Of a DNA stretch of 11,472 bases, positions 1-6,891 are shown piece after piece. The position numbers were made by a program, and so were the translations under genes. Position 1 is the stretch's first letter, and every line of letters starts with the position of its first letter. Below the pieces are notes generated by a model. The model saw nothing but the letters and a program-made list of their open reading frames with translations, had not been told where the DNA came from and did no database searches. This DNA is from Acidobacteriaceae bacterium (GTDB lineage Bacteria > Acidobacteriota > Terriglobia > Terriglobales > Acidobacteriaceae), in NCBI GenBank assembly GCA_031296355.1, contig JARLFX010000035.1:1-11472 (forward strand), read 5' to 3'.

Positions 1-522
1 CCGTCGCGCCAACATCTGCGGCATCACCGCCTTGCACGCGTACACCATCGCAAAGTAATTCGTCCTCATCGACTCTTCAAAATTCTCCACCCTCTGGTCT
101 TCCACCGGCCCCACGTGGATCGTCCCGGCATTGTTCACCAGCACATCCACCTGCCCAAACTGCTCCGTCGCCCACGCCACCATCCGCTCCACCTGCCCGC
201 GGTCCGTCACGTCTGCCATGTAGACCAGCACGTTGCCCGCCGCCACGCAGCTCTCGGCGATCAATGCCGCCTTCGCCCGATCCAGCTCGTCGCCATTCCG
301 CGCCACCAGCAGCAGCCTCGCCCCGCAGCGGCCATACTCCCGCGCCAGCTCCAGCCCCAACCCGCGCGAGCCGCCCGTAATCACCACCACCTTGCCCTGC
401 AGCGAGTCCTTCCCTCGCCCGCGCAGCACCGTGCCAGCCAGCGCCACCGCTCCCAGCCCAGCCGCCGCCATCACGCCCACACCCGCTACCGCTCCGCCAA
501 TCAGAACCCTCTTCGTATCCAT
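1..522 (-). CDS. Membrane-anchored short-chain dehydrogenase/reductase (SDR), partial at 3' end
   Basis: The first 174 codons are visible; the C-terminus runs off the left edge. The ATG at 520-522 follows an AGAGG-type ribosome binding site. Residues about 5-33 form a hydrophobic, Gly/Ala-rich helix preceded by Lys/Arg, so the enzyme is probably anchored in the inner membrane with a cytoplasmic catalytic domain. The classical SDR Rossmann fold follows: TGGSRGLG at residues 49-56 binds the nucleotide, and an acidic D104-V motif and NNAG (130-133) are present. N155 matches the catalytic-tetrad asparagine. The catalytic Ser and YxxxK lie beyond the edge, so activity cannot be judged. An Arg after strand beta-2 (VARN, 73-76) suggests NADP(H) preference by family rules. 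The substrate is unknown. The gene is divergent to the Y-family polymerase with a 134-base gap. The SDR assignment is firm; any specific pathway would be a guess. Confidence 0.9.
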   Translation of the reverse strand, partial: MDTKRVLIGGAVAGVGVMAAAGLGAVALAGTVLRGRGKDSLQGKVVVITGGSRGLGLELAREYGRCGARLLLVARNGDELDRAKAALIAESCVAAGNVLVYMADVTDRGQVERMVAWATEQFGQVDVLVNNAGTIHVGPVEDQRVENFEESMRTNYFAMVYACKAVMPQMLARR

Positions 523-656
523 CGCAAAACCTCTATCTCCATAGACTCTAACGCCGCCCGCCCCGTTGTTTCGCCTCAAAATCCTCCGTAAATCGCACCA
601 GAATTGCAGCACACAGCAAACAAAAGGCGAATAGAATATCCCTTAGCAAAGCCGCC
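523..656. promoter_or_regulatory. Divergent intergenic region between SDR and Y-family polymerase genes
   Basis: This 134-base gap must hold the start signals for both neighbours. On the minus strand an AGAGG element precedes the SDR start. On the plus strand a TAGAAT hexamer (632-637) resembles a -10 box, but I see no matching -35 at 16-18 bases. I see no clear LexA-type palindrome (neither GAAC-N4-GTTC nor CTG-N10-CAG), so SOS control of the polymerase is not supported by the sequence. Confidence 0.3.
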
Positions 657-2018
657 ATGCCCTCCCCAACTCAACCCGCCGAGCCCACCTTCGCCACCGC
701 CATCGAAGAAAAGTTCGCCTTCCTCCACATCGATCTCAACTCCTTCTTCGCCTCGGTCGAGCAGCAACTTCACCCCGAATACCGCAACCTCCCCCTCGCC
801 GTCGTTCCCACGCTGGCAGACACCACCTGCTGCATCGCCGCCAGCTACGAGGCCAAGGCCCTCGGCATCAAGACCGGCACGCAGGTCGGCGAAGCCAAAC
901 GCATCTGCCCCGGCATCATCCTCGTCCACGGCAATCACAACGAATACGCTGAGCACTCCCGCCGCATCGCAGAGGCCGTTGACCTCGTCTGCCCCGTCGC
1001 CCACACGCCCTCCATCGACGAGATGGTCTGCCAGCTCCTGGGCCGCGAGTGCGAACCGCCACGCGCCCGCCAGATCGCCCTCGCCGTCAAGCAATCCATC
1101 TACAAGAATGTCGGCGACACCCTGCGCTGCTCCATCGGCATGGCGCCCAACCGCTACCTCGCCAAGATCGCCAGCGACATGCAGAAGCCAGACGGCCTCA
1201 TCGGCCTGCTGCCCTCGCAACTCCCCCGCGCCATCGCCCATCTCGAACTCCGCGACCTCCCCGGCGTCGGCGCGCGCATGGAAAAGAATCTCGCCGCCAA
1301 GGGCATCACCACCATGCAGCAGCTCCTCGCGCTCGATCGCAACGGCATGCACGCCCTCTTCAACTCCGTCTGGGGAGACCGCATGTACCACTGGCTCCGC
1401 GGCCACCAGACCGGCGAAGACCACGACTCCAACAATTTCTCCGGCTCCGAGATTCAGAAGTCACTCGGCCACTCCCACGTCCTCGCCCCCGAACACCGCA
1501 CCCCCGAAGGCTCCTGGGCCGTCGCCCACAAGCTGCTGCACAAAGCCGCCATGCGCCTGCGCATGGAGAAGTTCTACTGCGGCGCCCTCAGCGTCACCAT
1601 CCGCTTCGCGCTCACGCGTGAGCAGACGGCCCGCGCGCAGAGGGCAAAGAAGCACTTCTCCGGCATCAACCATCAGGGCTGGGGCATGGAGGCGCGCTTC
1701 GCCCCCTGCCAGGACACGCTCACCCTCCTCCAGGTCCTGCGCGACGCCTGGGCGCAGCGCCCCACCGGCGAACTCTTCAACCGTCCCTTCTTCGTCGGCG
1801 TCACCCTCTCGCGCCTCATGCACGAGACCGACCACCAGCAATCCCTCTTCGCCAACCCGGATCACCGCGACGAGCTCTCGCACACCATGGACAAGCTCAA
1901 CCTCAAATACGGCCACAGCACCCTGCACTTCGCCGGCATGCTCCCCGCCCGCGAAAGCGCCCCCACCCGCATCGCCTTCACCCAGATCCCCGTCAAGTAC
2001 GGTGTGGATTACATGTAG
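657..2018 (+). CDS. Y-family (DinB/UmuC-type) translesion DNA polymerase
   Basis: This 453-residue protein is an error-prone polymerase expected to copy past damaged template bases. The palm/finger core carries HIDLNSFFASVEQ at residues 24-36, with catalytic D26 and F31 at the steric-gate position that excludes ribonucleotides. CCIAASYEAKALGIKTG follows at 58-74, and SIDE at 119-122 supplies the second acidic pair D121/E122. All metal-binding acids are intact, unlike in inactive ImuB-type homologues. A thumb helix-hairpin-helix DLPGVGARMEKNLAAKGI lies at 200-217. The little-finger domain ends with QQSLF (394-398), which resembles the beta-clamp binding pentapeptide, and then a KYG segment. 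The ATG at 657 is preceded only by a poor ribosome site. No imuA or dnaE2 partner is present. It is longer than E. coli Pol IV (351 residues). DinB versus UmuC subfamily is unresolved, so no symbol is given. Confidence 0.93.
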   Translation: MPSPTQPAEPTFATAIEEKFAFLHIDLNSFFASVEQQLHPEYRNLPLAVVPTLADTTCCIAASYEAKALGIKTGTQVGEAKRICPGIILVHGNHNEYAEHSRRIAEAVDLVCPVAHTPSIDEMVCQLLGRECEPPRARQIALAVKQSIYKNVGDTLRCSIGMAPNRYLAKIASDMQKPDGLIGLLPSQLPRAIAHLELRDLPGVGARMEKNLAAKGITTMQQLLALDRNGMHALFNSVWGDRMYHWLRGHQTGEDHDSNNFSGSEIQKSLGHSHVLAPEHRTPEGSWAVAHKLLHKAAMRLRMEKFYCGALSVTIRFALTREQTARAQRAKKHFSGINHQGWGMEARFAPCQDTLTLLQVLRDAWAQRPTGELFNRPFFVGVTLSRLMHETDHQQSLFANPDHRDELSHTMDKLNLKYGHSTLHFAGMLPARESAPTRIAFTQIPVKYGVDYM

Positions 2019-2100
2019 TCCAAATAGACCTCTTGAAATTTTGCCCTGTGTGCCCGGCGAACCATGCAACAAGTCACAACCCACAGCTAAACTATCTGTC

Positions 2101-3099
2101 GTGATAGATACTCTGACTTCTCGCGCATCGCGCGAGCCAAGCGAAGCGTCTGGCCGTGCGCCCAGCACCCGCATCGCCCCATCGCCCACCGGCTATCTCC
2201 ATCTCGGCCACGCACGCACGTTCTGGATCGCCGCGGAACGCGCCCGCACCGCCCACGGCACACTCCTCTTCCGCAACGACGATCTCGACCCGCACCGCAG
2301 CAAACCCCACTTCATCGCGGCGATGATCGAAGACCTCCACTGGCTCGGCCTAGAGTGGCAGCCGCCCATCGTAAACCAGAGCGAACGCCTGCCGCTCTAC
2401 CGCGCCGCGCTGGACCGACTCATCGCGCAGGGCGACGCCTACGCCTGCACCTGCACCCGCAAAGACCTCGCCCGCCTCGCCCACGCCCCGCACGAAGAAC
2501 ACGACGACGAGCCCGTCTACGACGGCCACTGCCGACCAATTCAAAAGGATTGCCATTCAACAGAATTGATTTGTCATTCTGAGCGCAGCGAAGAATCTGC
2601 TTCTCATCCTGCACATTCCCTCAACTCTCGCGCAACGCGCGAGCCACGCGAAGCCTCAGGCCAGGAGCCTGCCCTGAGCGCAGTCGAAGGGCCCAGCATC
2701 GCCATCCGCTTCCGCATCCCCGACTCCGCCGCCCCCATCACCTTCCACGATCACAACCTCGGCCCACAAACCTTCCTCCCCGGTCGCGACTTCGGTGACT
2801 TCCTCCTCTGGTCGCGCGACGGCGTCCCCAGCTATCAACTCGCCAGCACGGTAGACGACGCAGCCCTGGGCATCACCGAAGTCGTCCGTGGTGCCGACCT
2901 GCTCAAATCCACCGCCCGCCAGATCCTGCTGCAGCGCGCGCTCGGCCTGCCCACGCCGGCTTACTTCCACTGCCGCCTCGTCCGCGATGCGCACGGCGTC
3001 CGCCTCGCCAAGCGCCACGACGCCCTCTCCCTGCGAACCCTCCGCGAACAAGGCATGACCCCGCAGCAGCTCATCGCCGCCTTCGACACATCGCTCTAG
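2101..3099 (+). CDS. gluQ: Glutamyl-Q tRNA(Asp) synthetase carrying repeat-coded insertions
   Basis: This enzyme attaches glutamate to the queuosine base of tRNA(Asp) in the cytoplasm. It is a 332-residue class I synthetase catalytic core without an anticodon-binding domain. The signature TRIAPSPTGYLHLGHA (23-38) contains the HIGH-like HLGH. The zinc site fits C116, C118, Y140 and C144 (CTC...YDGHC). The KMSKS equivalent is RLAKRHDALSLR at 301-312. I chose GTG 2101 because no in-frame ATG lies upstream of the HIGH motif; a TAAACT hexamer ends 7 bases before it and there is no Shine-Dalgarno, so a leaderless message is possible. The region between the zinc site and the next conserved strand (about 146-198) is roughly 40-45 residues longer than in homologues and is encoded by palindromic repeats, including CHSERSEES, NSRATREPREASG and ALSAVEGP. 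Residues 7-19 come from another copy. Function is probably retained, since the frame and motifs are intact. Confidence 0.9.
   Translation: MIDTLTSRASREPSEASGRAPSTRIAPSPTGYLHLGHARTFWIAAERARTAHGTLLFRNDDLDPHRSKPHFIAAMIEDLHWLGLEWQPPIVNQSERLPLYRAALDRLIAQGDAYACTCTRKDLARLAHAPHEEHDDEPVYDGHCRPIQKDCHSTELICHSERSEESASHPAHSLNSRATREPREASGQEPALSAVEGPSIAIRFRIPDSAAPITFHDHNLGPQTFLPGRDFGDFLLWSRDGVPSYQLASTVDDAALGITEVVRGADLLKSTARQILLQRALGLPTPAYFHCRLVRDAHGVRLAKRHDALSLRTLREQGMTPQQLIAAFDTSL
2119..2155. repeat. Palindromic repeat family 2, copy a (inside gluQ N-terminus)
   Basis: This 37-base element contains a perfect 7-bp stem with a 3-base loop (CTCGCGC-ATC-GCGCGAG, 2120-2136), followed by GCCAAGCGAAGCGTC. It matches the copy at 2626-2662 at 33 of 37 positions. 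The two lie exactly 507 bases apart, a multiple of three, so both are read in the same gluQ frame. It encodes SRASREPSEASG. Confidence 0.8.
2571..2605. repeat. Palindromic repeat family 1, copy a (inside gluQ)
   Basis: The element reads TTGTCATTCTGAGCGCAGCG and then AAGAATCTGCTTCTC. The outer arms ATTCT (2576-2580) and AGAAT (2592-2596) pair, and a shorter GC-GCA-GC pairing sits inside. The same pattern occurs at 4167-4196 and, with changed but still pairing arms, at 6805-6840. In gluQ it is translated as CHSERSEESAS, a peptide I recognise as typical of such repeats when they are read as protein. Confidence 0.85.
2626..2662. repeat. Palindromic repeat family 2, copy b (inside gluQ)
   Basis: The stem CTCGCGC-AAC-GCGCGAG (2627-2643) is perfect and is followed by GCCACGCGAAGCCTCAGGCC. 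It is the sister of the copy at 2119-2155, and its right half also recurs at 7361-7380. It is translated as SRATREPREASG within gluQ. Confidence 0.8.
2672..2691. repeat. Short inverted repeat family 3 (inside gluQ)
   Basis: CCCTGAGCGCAGTCGAAGGG is an imperfect palindrome with CCCT/AGGG ends. I recognise this 20-mer type as a common dispersed element in some bacterial genomes. It lies ten bases after copy b of family 2 and is read in frame as ALSAVEG. Only one copy is seen in this window, so the repeat status rests on prior knowledge. Confidence 0.6.
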
Positions 3100-3112
3100 C
3101 CCATCGCCAATT

Positions 3113-3136
3113 CCTAACCCCCAACCCCCTAATCCC
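3113..3136 (-). other. G-rich tract with quadruplex-like spacing between gluQ and add
   Basis: On the minus strand this short gap carries runs of 3, 5, 5 and 2 G separated by ATTA, TT and TTA. The plus strand is the matching C-rich tract, telomere-like in appearance. The last run has only two Gs, so a three-tetrad quadruplex would have to split a five-G run; a two-tetrad form is easier. No function is shown. Confidence 0.35.
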
Positions 3137-3156
3137 TGTTCTGCGACAATACCTCC

Positions 3157-4134
3157 ATGCCGCTCTCCCCCAAGGTCGAACTCCATCTCCACCTCGACTG
3201 CTCTCTGAGCCACGCCGTCGTCGCGCAGCTCGACCCTACCATCACCCGCGCGCAATACGACGCCGAATTCATCGCCCCGCCGCAGTGCTCCAGCCTGGCA
3301 GACTTCCTCACCCGCGCCCCTCGCGGCTTTCAGCTCATGCAGACGGAGACCGCCCTCCGCCTCGTCGTCGAAGACCTCTTCCAGCAGCTCGCCGCCGACG
3401 GCGTCATCTACGCCGAGCTTCGCTTTGCCCCGCTCCTGCATCTGCTCCAGGGCCTCTCGCCCGCAGCCGTCGTCACCGCCGTCGACCGCGCCACCGAAGC
3501 CTGCATCGCCGCCACCGGCATCGAAGCCCGCCTCATCCTCTGCACCCTCCGCCACTACACCGCCGCGCAGAGCCTGCTCACCGCCCAGCTCGTCGAGCAA
3601 TTCCGCGGCAGCCGCGTCGTCGCCCTCGACATCGCCGGCGACGAAGCCGGCCACCCCATCGACGCCCACATCCCCGCCTTCCAATACTCCATCGATCGCG
3701 GCCTCCACCGCACCGCCCACGCCGGCGAAGCCCGCGGCGCAGACAGCGTCTGGGAGACCCTCCGCGCCTTCCAGCCCACCCGCATCGGCCACGGCGTCCG
3801 CAGCGCAGAAGACCCCGCCCTGCTGGCCCATCTCCGCCGCGAGCGCATCCACCTCGAAGTCTGCCCCAGCAGCAACGTGCAGACCAGCACCGTCGCCCAC
3901 TACGCCGCCCACCCCGTAGACGCCCTCTACCGCGCCGGCATCCCCCTGAGCATCAACACAGACACGCGCACCATCACCAACGTCACCCTGGAACAGGAGT
4001 ACGCCCGCCTCCGCAAAGAATTCGCCTGGACCCCCGCCGATCTCCTCGCCTGCAACCGCGAAGCCCTCCGCGCCGCCTTCCTGGACGCACCCACCCGCAC
4101 CCACCTGCTCACACAACTCGACTCACCACAGTAA
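3157..4134 (+). CDS. add: Adenosine deaminase
   Basis: This 325-residue amidohydrolase-fold enzyme should convert adenosine or deoxyadenosine to the inosine form in cytoplasmic purine salvage. Zinc ligands fit H10 and H12 (ELHLHLD, 8-14), H188 in HAGE (188-191) and D269 in SINTDTRT (265-272). E191 is the catalytic glutamate and H212 in RIGHG (209-213) the active-site histidine. The GDE motif lies at 161-163 and EVCPSSNVQT at 234-243. The motif set is complete. HLDCS replaces the more usual HLDGS, which I believe also occurs in relatives. Length is near the family norm of about 330-350. The start at 3157 has no convincing Shine-Dalgarno; CCTCC precedes the ATG instead. It lies 57 bases after gluQ on the same strand and may be co-transcribed. 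An adenine deaminase or an aminofutalosine (menaquinone-pathway) deaminase of the same fold is possible but less likely. Confidence 0.88.
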   Translation: MPLSPKVELHLHLDCSLSHAVVAQLDPTITRAQYDAEFIAPPQCSSLADFLTRAPRGFQLMQTETALRLVVEDLFQQLAADGVIYAELRFAPLLHLLQGLSPAAVVTAVDRATEACIAATGIEARLILCTLRHYTAAQSLLTAQLVEQFRGSRVVALDIAGDEAGHPIDAHIPAFQYSIDRGLHRTAHAGEARGADSVWETLRAFQPTRIGHGVRSAEDPALLAHLRRERIHLEVCPSSNVQTSTVAHYAAHPVDALYRAGIPLSINTDTRTITNVTLEQEYARLRKEFAWTPADLLACNREALRAAFLDAPTRTHLLTQLDSPQ

Positions 4135-4166
4135 TTTCCGCAATGATTCGCAATGATTTTTGAAAG

Positions 4167-4196
4167 TGTCATTCTGAGCCGCAGGCGAAGAATCCC
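4167..4196. repeat. Palindromic repeat family 1, copy b (intergenic)
   Basis: TGTCATTCTGAGCCGCAGGC continues with GAAGAATCCC. It has arms ATTCT/AGAAT and an inner perfect GCC-GCA-GGC hairpin (4171-4193). It sits between the convergent ends of add and the hypothetical gene, where it could act as a transcript end. It is preceded by a direct repeat, CGCAATGATT twice (4139-4158 region). Nothing else is recognisable in the 122-base gap. Confidence 0.75.
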
Positions 4197-4256
4197 GAAG
4201 GTGCTAACCAGCCCATACCGCAGCTACCCTTCCGCGCCCATACGCTCTACCGCCCG

Positions 4257-4862
4257 CTATCCCACTGCCTTCAACAGCTTCGAATTCGGACAGAATCGAC
4301 TTAAAAGCGCTTGATTCCCCATCAAAGGATTGAGCTCAAGTAGCGCCTGATGACATTTCTCGAATGTCTCTTCATCTCTTGCTATTACGGCCCAATATTC
4401 GTCATGGCTAATATGGATAAACAACTTCCCGCCGCTTGGAATAATGTATGCATCCCAACCGAATACAAAGCATGGCAATACAAACGCCGCCAACTCCACA
4501 ACTTCGCCATTGCGAAACCAGTGTCCAGAAGCCACGTCGATCGGCCTGTTCTCGCCGAATCCACGCCGCATCAGTTCTACCTGCATCCAACCGGCCTTTT
4601 CGAGCTGAGGGCTTCCAATATCGTGTAGAGTGATCCACAGCGTAGCACCGTAGAACATACCTTCATCCCCATCAGTTCCCAGCATTGAGACAAGTCTTGC
4701 AAAGTAAGGCGCACTCAATGGAGTCTCAGGAAACTTCAGCTCCAACCCATTTGCAGTATCGTCCTCGAAATATAGATCATCCCTTCCTTTGACCTTGATA
4801 CCCTGAGACCGTTCATATCGTGAGAGAAACGCTCGCACTTCTTCATCTGTCATTGCTACCAT
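4257..4862 (-). CDS. Hypothetical protein of unknown function, 201 aa
   Basis: I do not recognise this protein. It has no signal peptide and no clear membrane segment; the most hydrophobic stretch is VVELAAFVLPCFVFGW at 121-136, which looks like buried beta strands. It is acidic at the N-terminus (MTDEE, YFEDD) and aromatic-rich in the middle (GWMQVEL, GHWFRNGE, GWDAYIIP, HDEYWAVI). It ends in a helix-like segment, FEKCHQALLELNP, at 167-179. A single-domain alpha/beta cytoplasmic protein is likely. The ATG at 4860-4862 follows GGGAG by 7 bases; an in-frame ATG at 4851-4853 is the alternative. Base composition is visibly more A/T-rich than dnaG or add, and codon choice is less G/C-biased, which fits acquired DNA. 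Size and isolation resemble immunity or accessory proteins, but nothing in the sequence proves that. Confidence 0.75.
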   Translation of the reverse strand: MVAMTDEEVRAFLSRYERSQGIKVKGRDDLYFEDDTANGLELKFPETPLSAPYFARLVSMLGTDGDEGMFYGATLWITLHDIGSPQLEKAGWMQVELMRRGFGENRPIDVASGHWFRNGEVVELAAFVLPCFVFGWDAYIIPSGGKLFIHISHDEYWAVIARDEETFEKCHQALLELNPLMGNQALLSRFCPNSKLLKAVG

Positions 4863-4947
4863 CGCTCATCTCCCGCTGCGTACACTTGGCTGCTCGCCCC
4901 CACTTTATCCCAGAATCGTCAAAGCACTACACTAAATAAGCAGCCCA

Positions 4948-6762
4948 ATGGCAGACAACTTCGCCCAGACCGTCAAGCAGCAGGCAGACATCGTCAAGAT
5001 CATCGGCGACTACGTCCGCCTGCGCAAAGCCGGCGCGCAGAACTACACCGGCCTCTGCCCCTTCCACAAGGAAAAGTCGCCGTCGTTCTCCGTCCACGCC
5101 ACCCAGCAATTCTTCCATTGCTTCGGCTGCAAGCAATCCGGAGACGTCTTCGCCTTCGTCATGAAGATGGATTCCCTCACCTTCCCCGAAGCCGTTCGCG
5201 CCGTCGCCGCCAAGTGTGGCATCCCTCTGCCCAAGCGCGAATTCTCCTCCCCCGAAGAAGCGCGCGAAGCCGGCCTGCGCCGCCAGTTGCTCGACCTGCA
5301 CGAAGCCGCCACAAAATATTTTGAGCAACACCTGCAATTGCCAGAGGCCGCCCGCGCCCGCGAGTACCTCACCTCCCGCGGCCTCACCGACGCCCAGATC
5401 AAAATCTTCCGCATCGGCTACGCGCCAGACGACTTCAACGCCATGCGCGAAGCCATGCGCAAGGAATACAGCGAAGAAGCTCTCCGCGCCAGCGGCCTCT
5501 TCTCCTCCAAAGAGCAGAACGAGCACGGCCAGCCCACCGGCCAGCTCTACGCCCGCTTCCGCAAGCGCATCACCTTCCCCATCGCCAACGAGCAGGGCAA
5601 GACCATCGCCTTCACCGCCCGCGCGCTCGACTCCGACGAGAAATCCGGCCCCAAGTATCTCAACTCGCCGGAGACGCCGCTCTACTCCAAGGGCCATGTG
5701 CTCTTCAATCTCGACAAGGCCAAGGCCGCCATCCGCCAGCACGATTTCGCGCTGCTCGTCGAAGGCCAGATGGATTGCATCAGCGTCTACACTGGCGGCA
5801 TCCACAACGTGCTCGCCACCTCCGGCACCGCCTTCACGGAGATGCAGGTGCGCCTGCTCGCCCGCTTCACCAAGCGTATCGTCGTCAACTTCGATCCCGA
5901 CACCGCCGGCGCTACCGCCGCCGAAAAATCCATCGCCCTGCTCACCGAAGAGGACTTCGATGTCAAAGTCGTCTCCCTCGAAGACGGCCTCGACCCCGAC
6001 CGCTACATCCGCGAACGCGGCGTGCCTGCCTACATTGAGGCGCTGCGCACCGCCAAACGCTACTCCGATTACCTCATCCAGCGCGCCCTGCAGCTCCACC
6101 CCGCCCGCACGCCAGACTCCCAGCGCAAGGCGATGAACTACCTTCTGCCACACATTCGCCGCATCCCCCACAAGCTCACGCGCGAGAACTTTGTCTCCGC
6201 CGTGCGCGATGCGCTGAAGATTGATTCCGCCCTGCTCTTTGAAGAACTCCGCACCGCCGCCGCACAACGCCTCGCCAGCGTGCGCGCCCATGCGGACTCG
6301 CCCGTCTCTGAAACCGAGCGCGTTCTGCTGCGCGCCCTCACCCTGCCAGAGGGCGCTCCCGCCCGCGCTCTTGCCGCCGAAAAGCTCGTCGCCAATCCCG
6401 CATGGGCAGATGGTCTCGCCTCGTCCGCGCTGCTTGAGGCTCTGGCCAACGCCGCGGCCGCAATGCCCGACGTCGCCTTCACCAGCGGCCCGCCCGCCGG
6501 CAACCCACTTGATCTCGCGCCCGACGAAGCCAGTCGCAACCTGCTCGCCAGCGTCCTGCTGCAGGCCCACGAATCAGAAGAAGAAAATCTGGAAGTTGCT
6601 GTCGAAGACGCGCTCTCCGCGCTCGAACGCCGCGCCCTGGAGCGCCGCCAGCGCGAACTCCGCACCCTGATCGCCGAAGCCGACCGTAAAGGGGATCAGG
6701 ACATGGTTACGAAACTAACCCAGGAACTCCAACACCTGAACCACAAACTCCGCAGCCTGTAA
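4948..6762 (+). CDS. dnaG: DNA primase DnaG
   Basis: This 604-residue primase makes RNA primers for replication forks with the DnaB helicase. The N-terminal CHC2 zinc ribbon has C37, H40, C58 and C61 (CPFH, CFGC). The core carries the conserved KYLNSPET (236-243). The TOPRIM domain has E272 in VEGQMD, D316 and D318 in FDPDTAG and a DGLDPD loop at 346-351, all intact. The C-terminal 150 residues are poorly conserved, helical and charged, matching the helicase-interaction domain, and finish with a long helix (about 560-604). The ATG at 4948 has only a weak ribosome site; a TACACT hexamer at 4928-4933 might be a -10 box giving a very short leader. The gene is divergent to the hypothetical protein and stands alone: neither rpsU nor rpoD, its usual operon partners, follows within the window, and the next gene is convergent. 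Confidence 0.96.
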   Translation: MADNFAQTVKQQADIVKIIGDYVRLRKAGAQNYTGLCPFHKEKSPSFSVHATQQFFHCFGCKQSGDVFAFVMKMDSLTFPEAVRAVAAKCGIPLPKREFSSPEEAREAGLRRQLLDLHEAATKYFEQHLQLPEAARAREYLTSRGLTDAQIKIFRIGYAPDDFNAMREAMRKEYSEEALRASGLFSSKEQNEHGQPTGQLYARFRKRITFPIANEQGKTIAFTARALDSDEKSGPKYLNSPETPLYSKGHVLFNLDKAKAAIRQHDFALLVEGQMDCISVYTGGIHNVLATSGTAFTEMQVRLLARFTKRIVVNFDPDTAGATAAEKSIALLTEEDFDVKVVSLEDGLDPDRYIRERGVPAYIEALRTAKRYSDYLIQRALQLHPARTPDSQRKAMNYLLPHIRRIPHKLTRENFVSAVRDALKIDSALLFEELRTAAAQRLASVRAHADSPVSETERVLLRALTLPEGAPARALAAEKLVANPAWADGLASSALLEALANAAAAMPDVAFTSGPPAGNPLDLAPDEASRNLLASVLLQAHESEEENLEVAVEDALSALERRALERRQRELRTLIAEADRKGDQDMVTKLTQELQHLNHKLRSL

Positions 6763-6804
6763 AAAATCCTCTTGGCATGACAGTTAGGAGCAAACCCTTT
6801 TGTT

Positions 6805-6840
6805 TGTCATTCCGCTGCGTAGCGGCGGAATCTGCTTTTC
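6805..6840. repeat. Palindromic repeat family 1, copy c (intergenic)
   Basis: TGTCATTCCGCTGCGTAGCG continues with GCGGAATCTGCTTTTC. The arms ATTCCGC (6809-6815) and GCGGAAT (6825-6831) pair perfectly over 7 bp. Relative to copies a and b the fifth pair is C/G rather than T/A, so the change is compensated. It lies in the 127-base gap after dnaG. Confidence 0.75.
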
Positions 6841-6873
6841 TAGCGTCGCCACGAACCCTTACATCAGCGCGCA

Positions 6874-6891
6874 AAAACGCTCTGGCGTTTT
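6874..6891 (-). terminator. Bidirectional-looking terminator between dnaG and the TonB-domain gene
   Basis: AAAACGC-TCTG-GCGTTTT forms a perfect 7-bp stem with a 4-base loop. On the minus strand it begins within the TAA stop of the TonB-domain gene, and the 3' arm ends in a T5 run. On the plus strand the arm ends in TTTT, so it may also stop dnaG transcripts. The stem is short with only three G/C pairs, so strength is uncertain. Confidence 0.6.

Noticed and set aside
523..656. SOS (LexA) box controlling the Y-family polymerase
   Set aside because: I looked for the common LexA motifs and found none; the gene's SOS control is therefore not claimed.
2571..2691. CRISPR array or transposon in gluQ
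   Set aside because: The repeats are of different families, unevenly spaced and few, with no spacers of fixed length. No transposase or target-site duplication is visible.
604..3099. A single 831-codon open frame spanning the polymerase and gluQ regions
   Set aside because: The first part is the polymerase gene read in the wrong frame (Ser/Pro-rich translation without domain). Only the part from 2101 has gluQ motifs. The openness comes from high GC.
2656..4116. Long minus-strand open frame opposite gluQ and add
   Set aside because: The translation is Gly/Ala/Glu-rich with low complexity and mirrors the codon bias of the true plus-strand genes; no start signal or family motif is present.
4927..6570. 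547-codon minus-strand open frame opposite dnaG
   Set aside because: It is a shadow of the GC-rich third positions of dnaG. The opposite strand carries an unmistakable primase.
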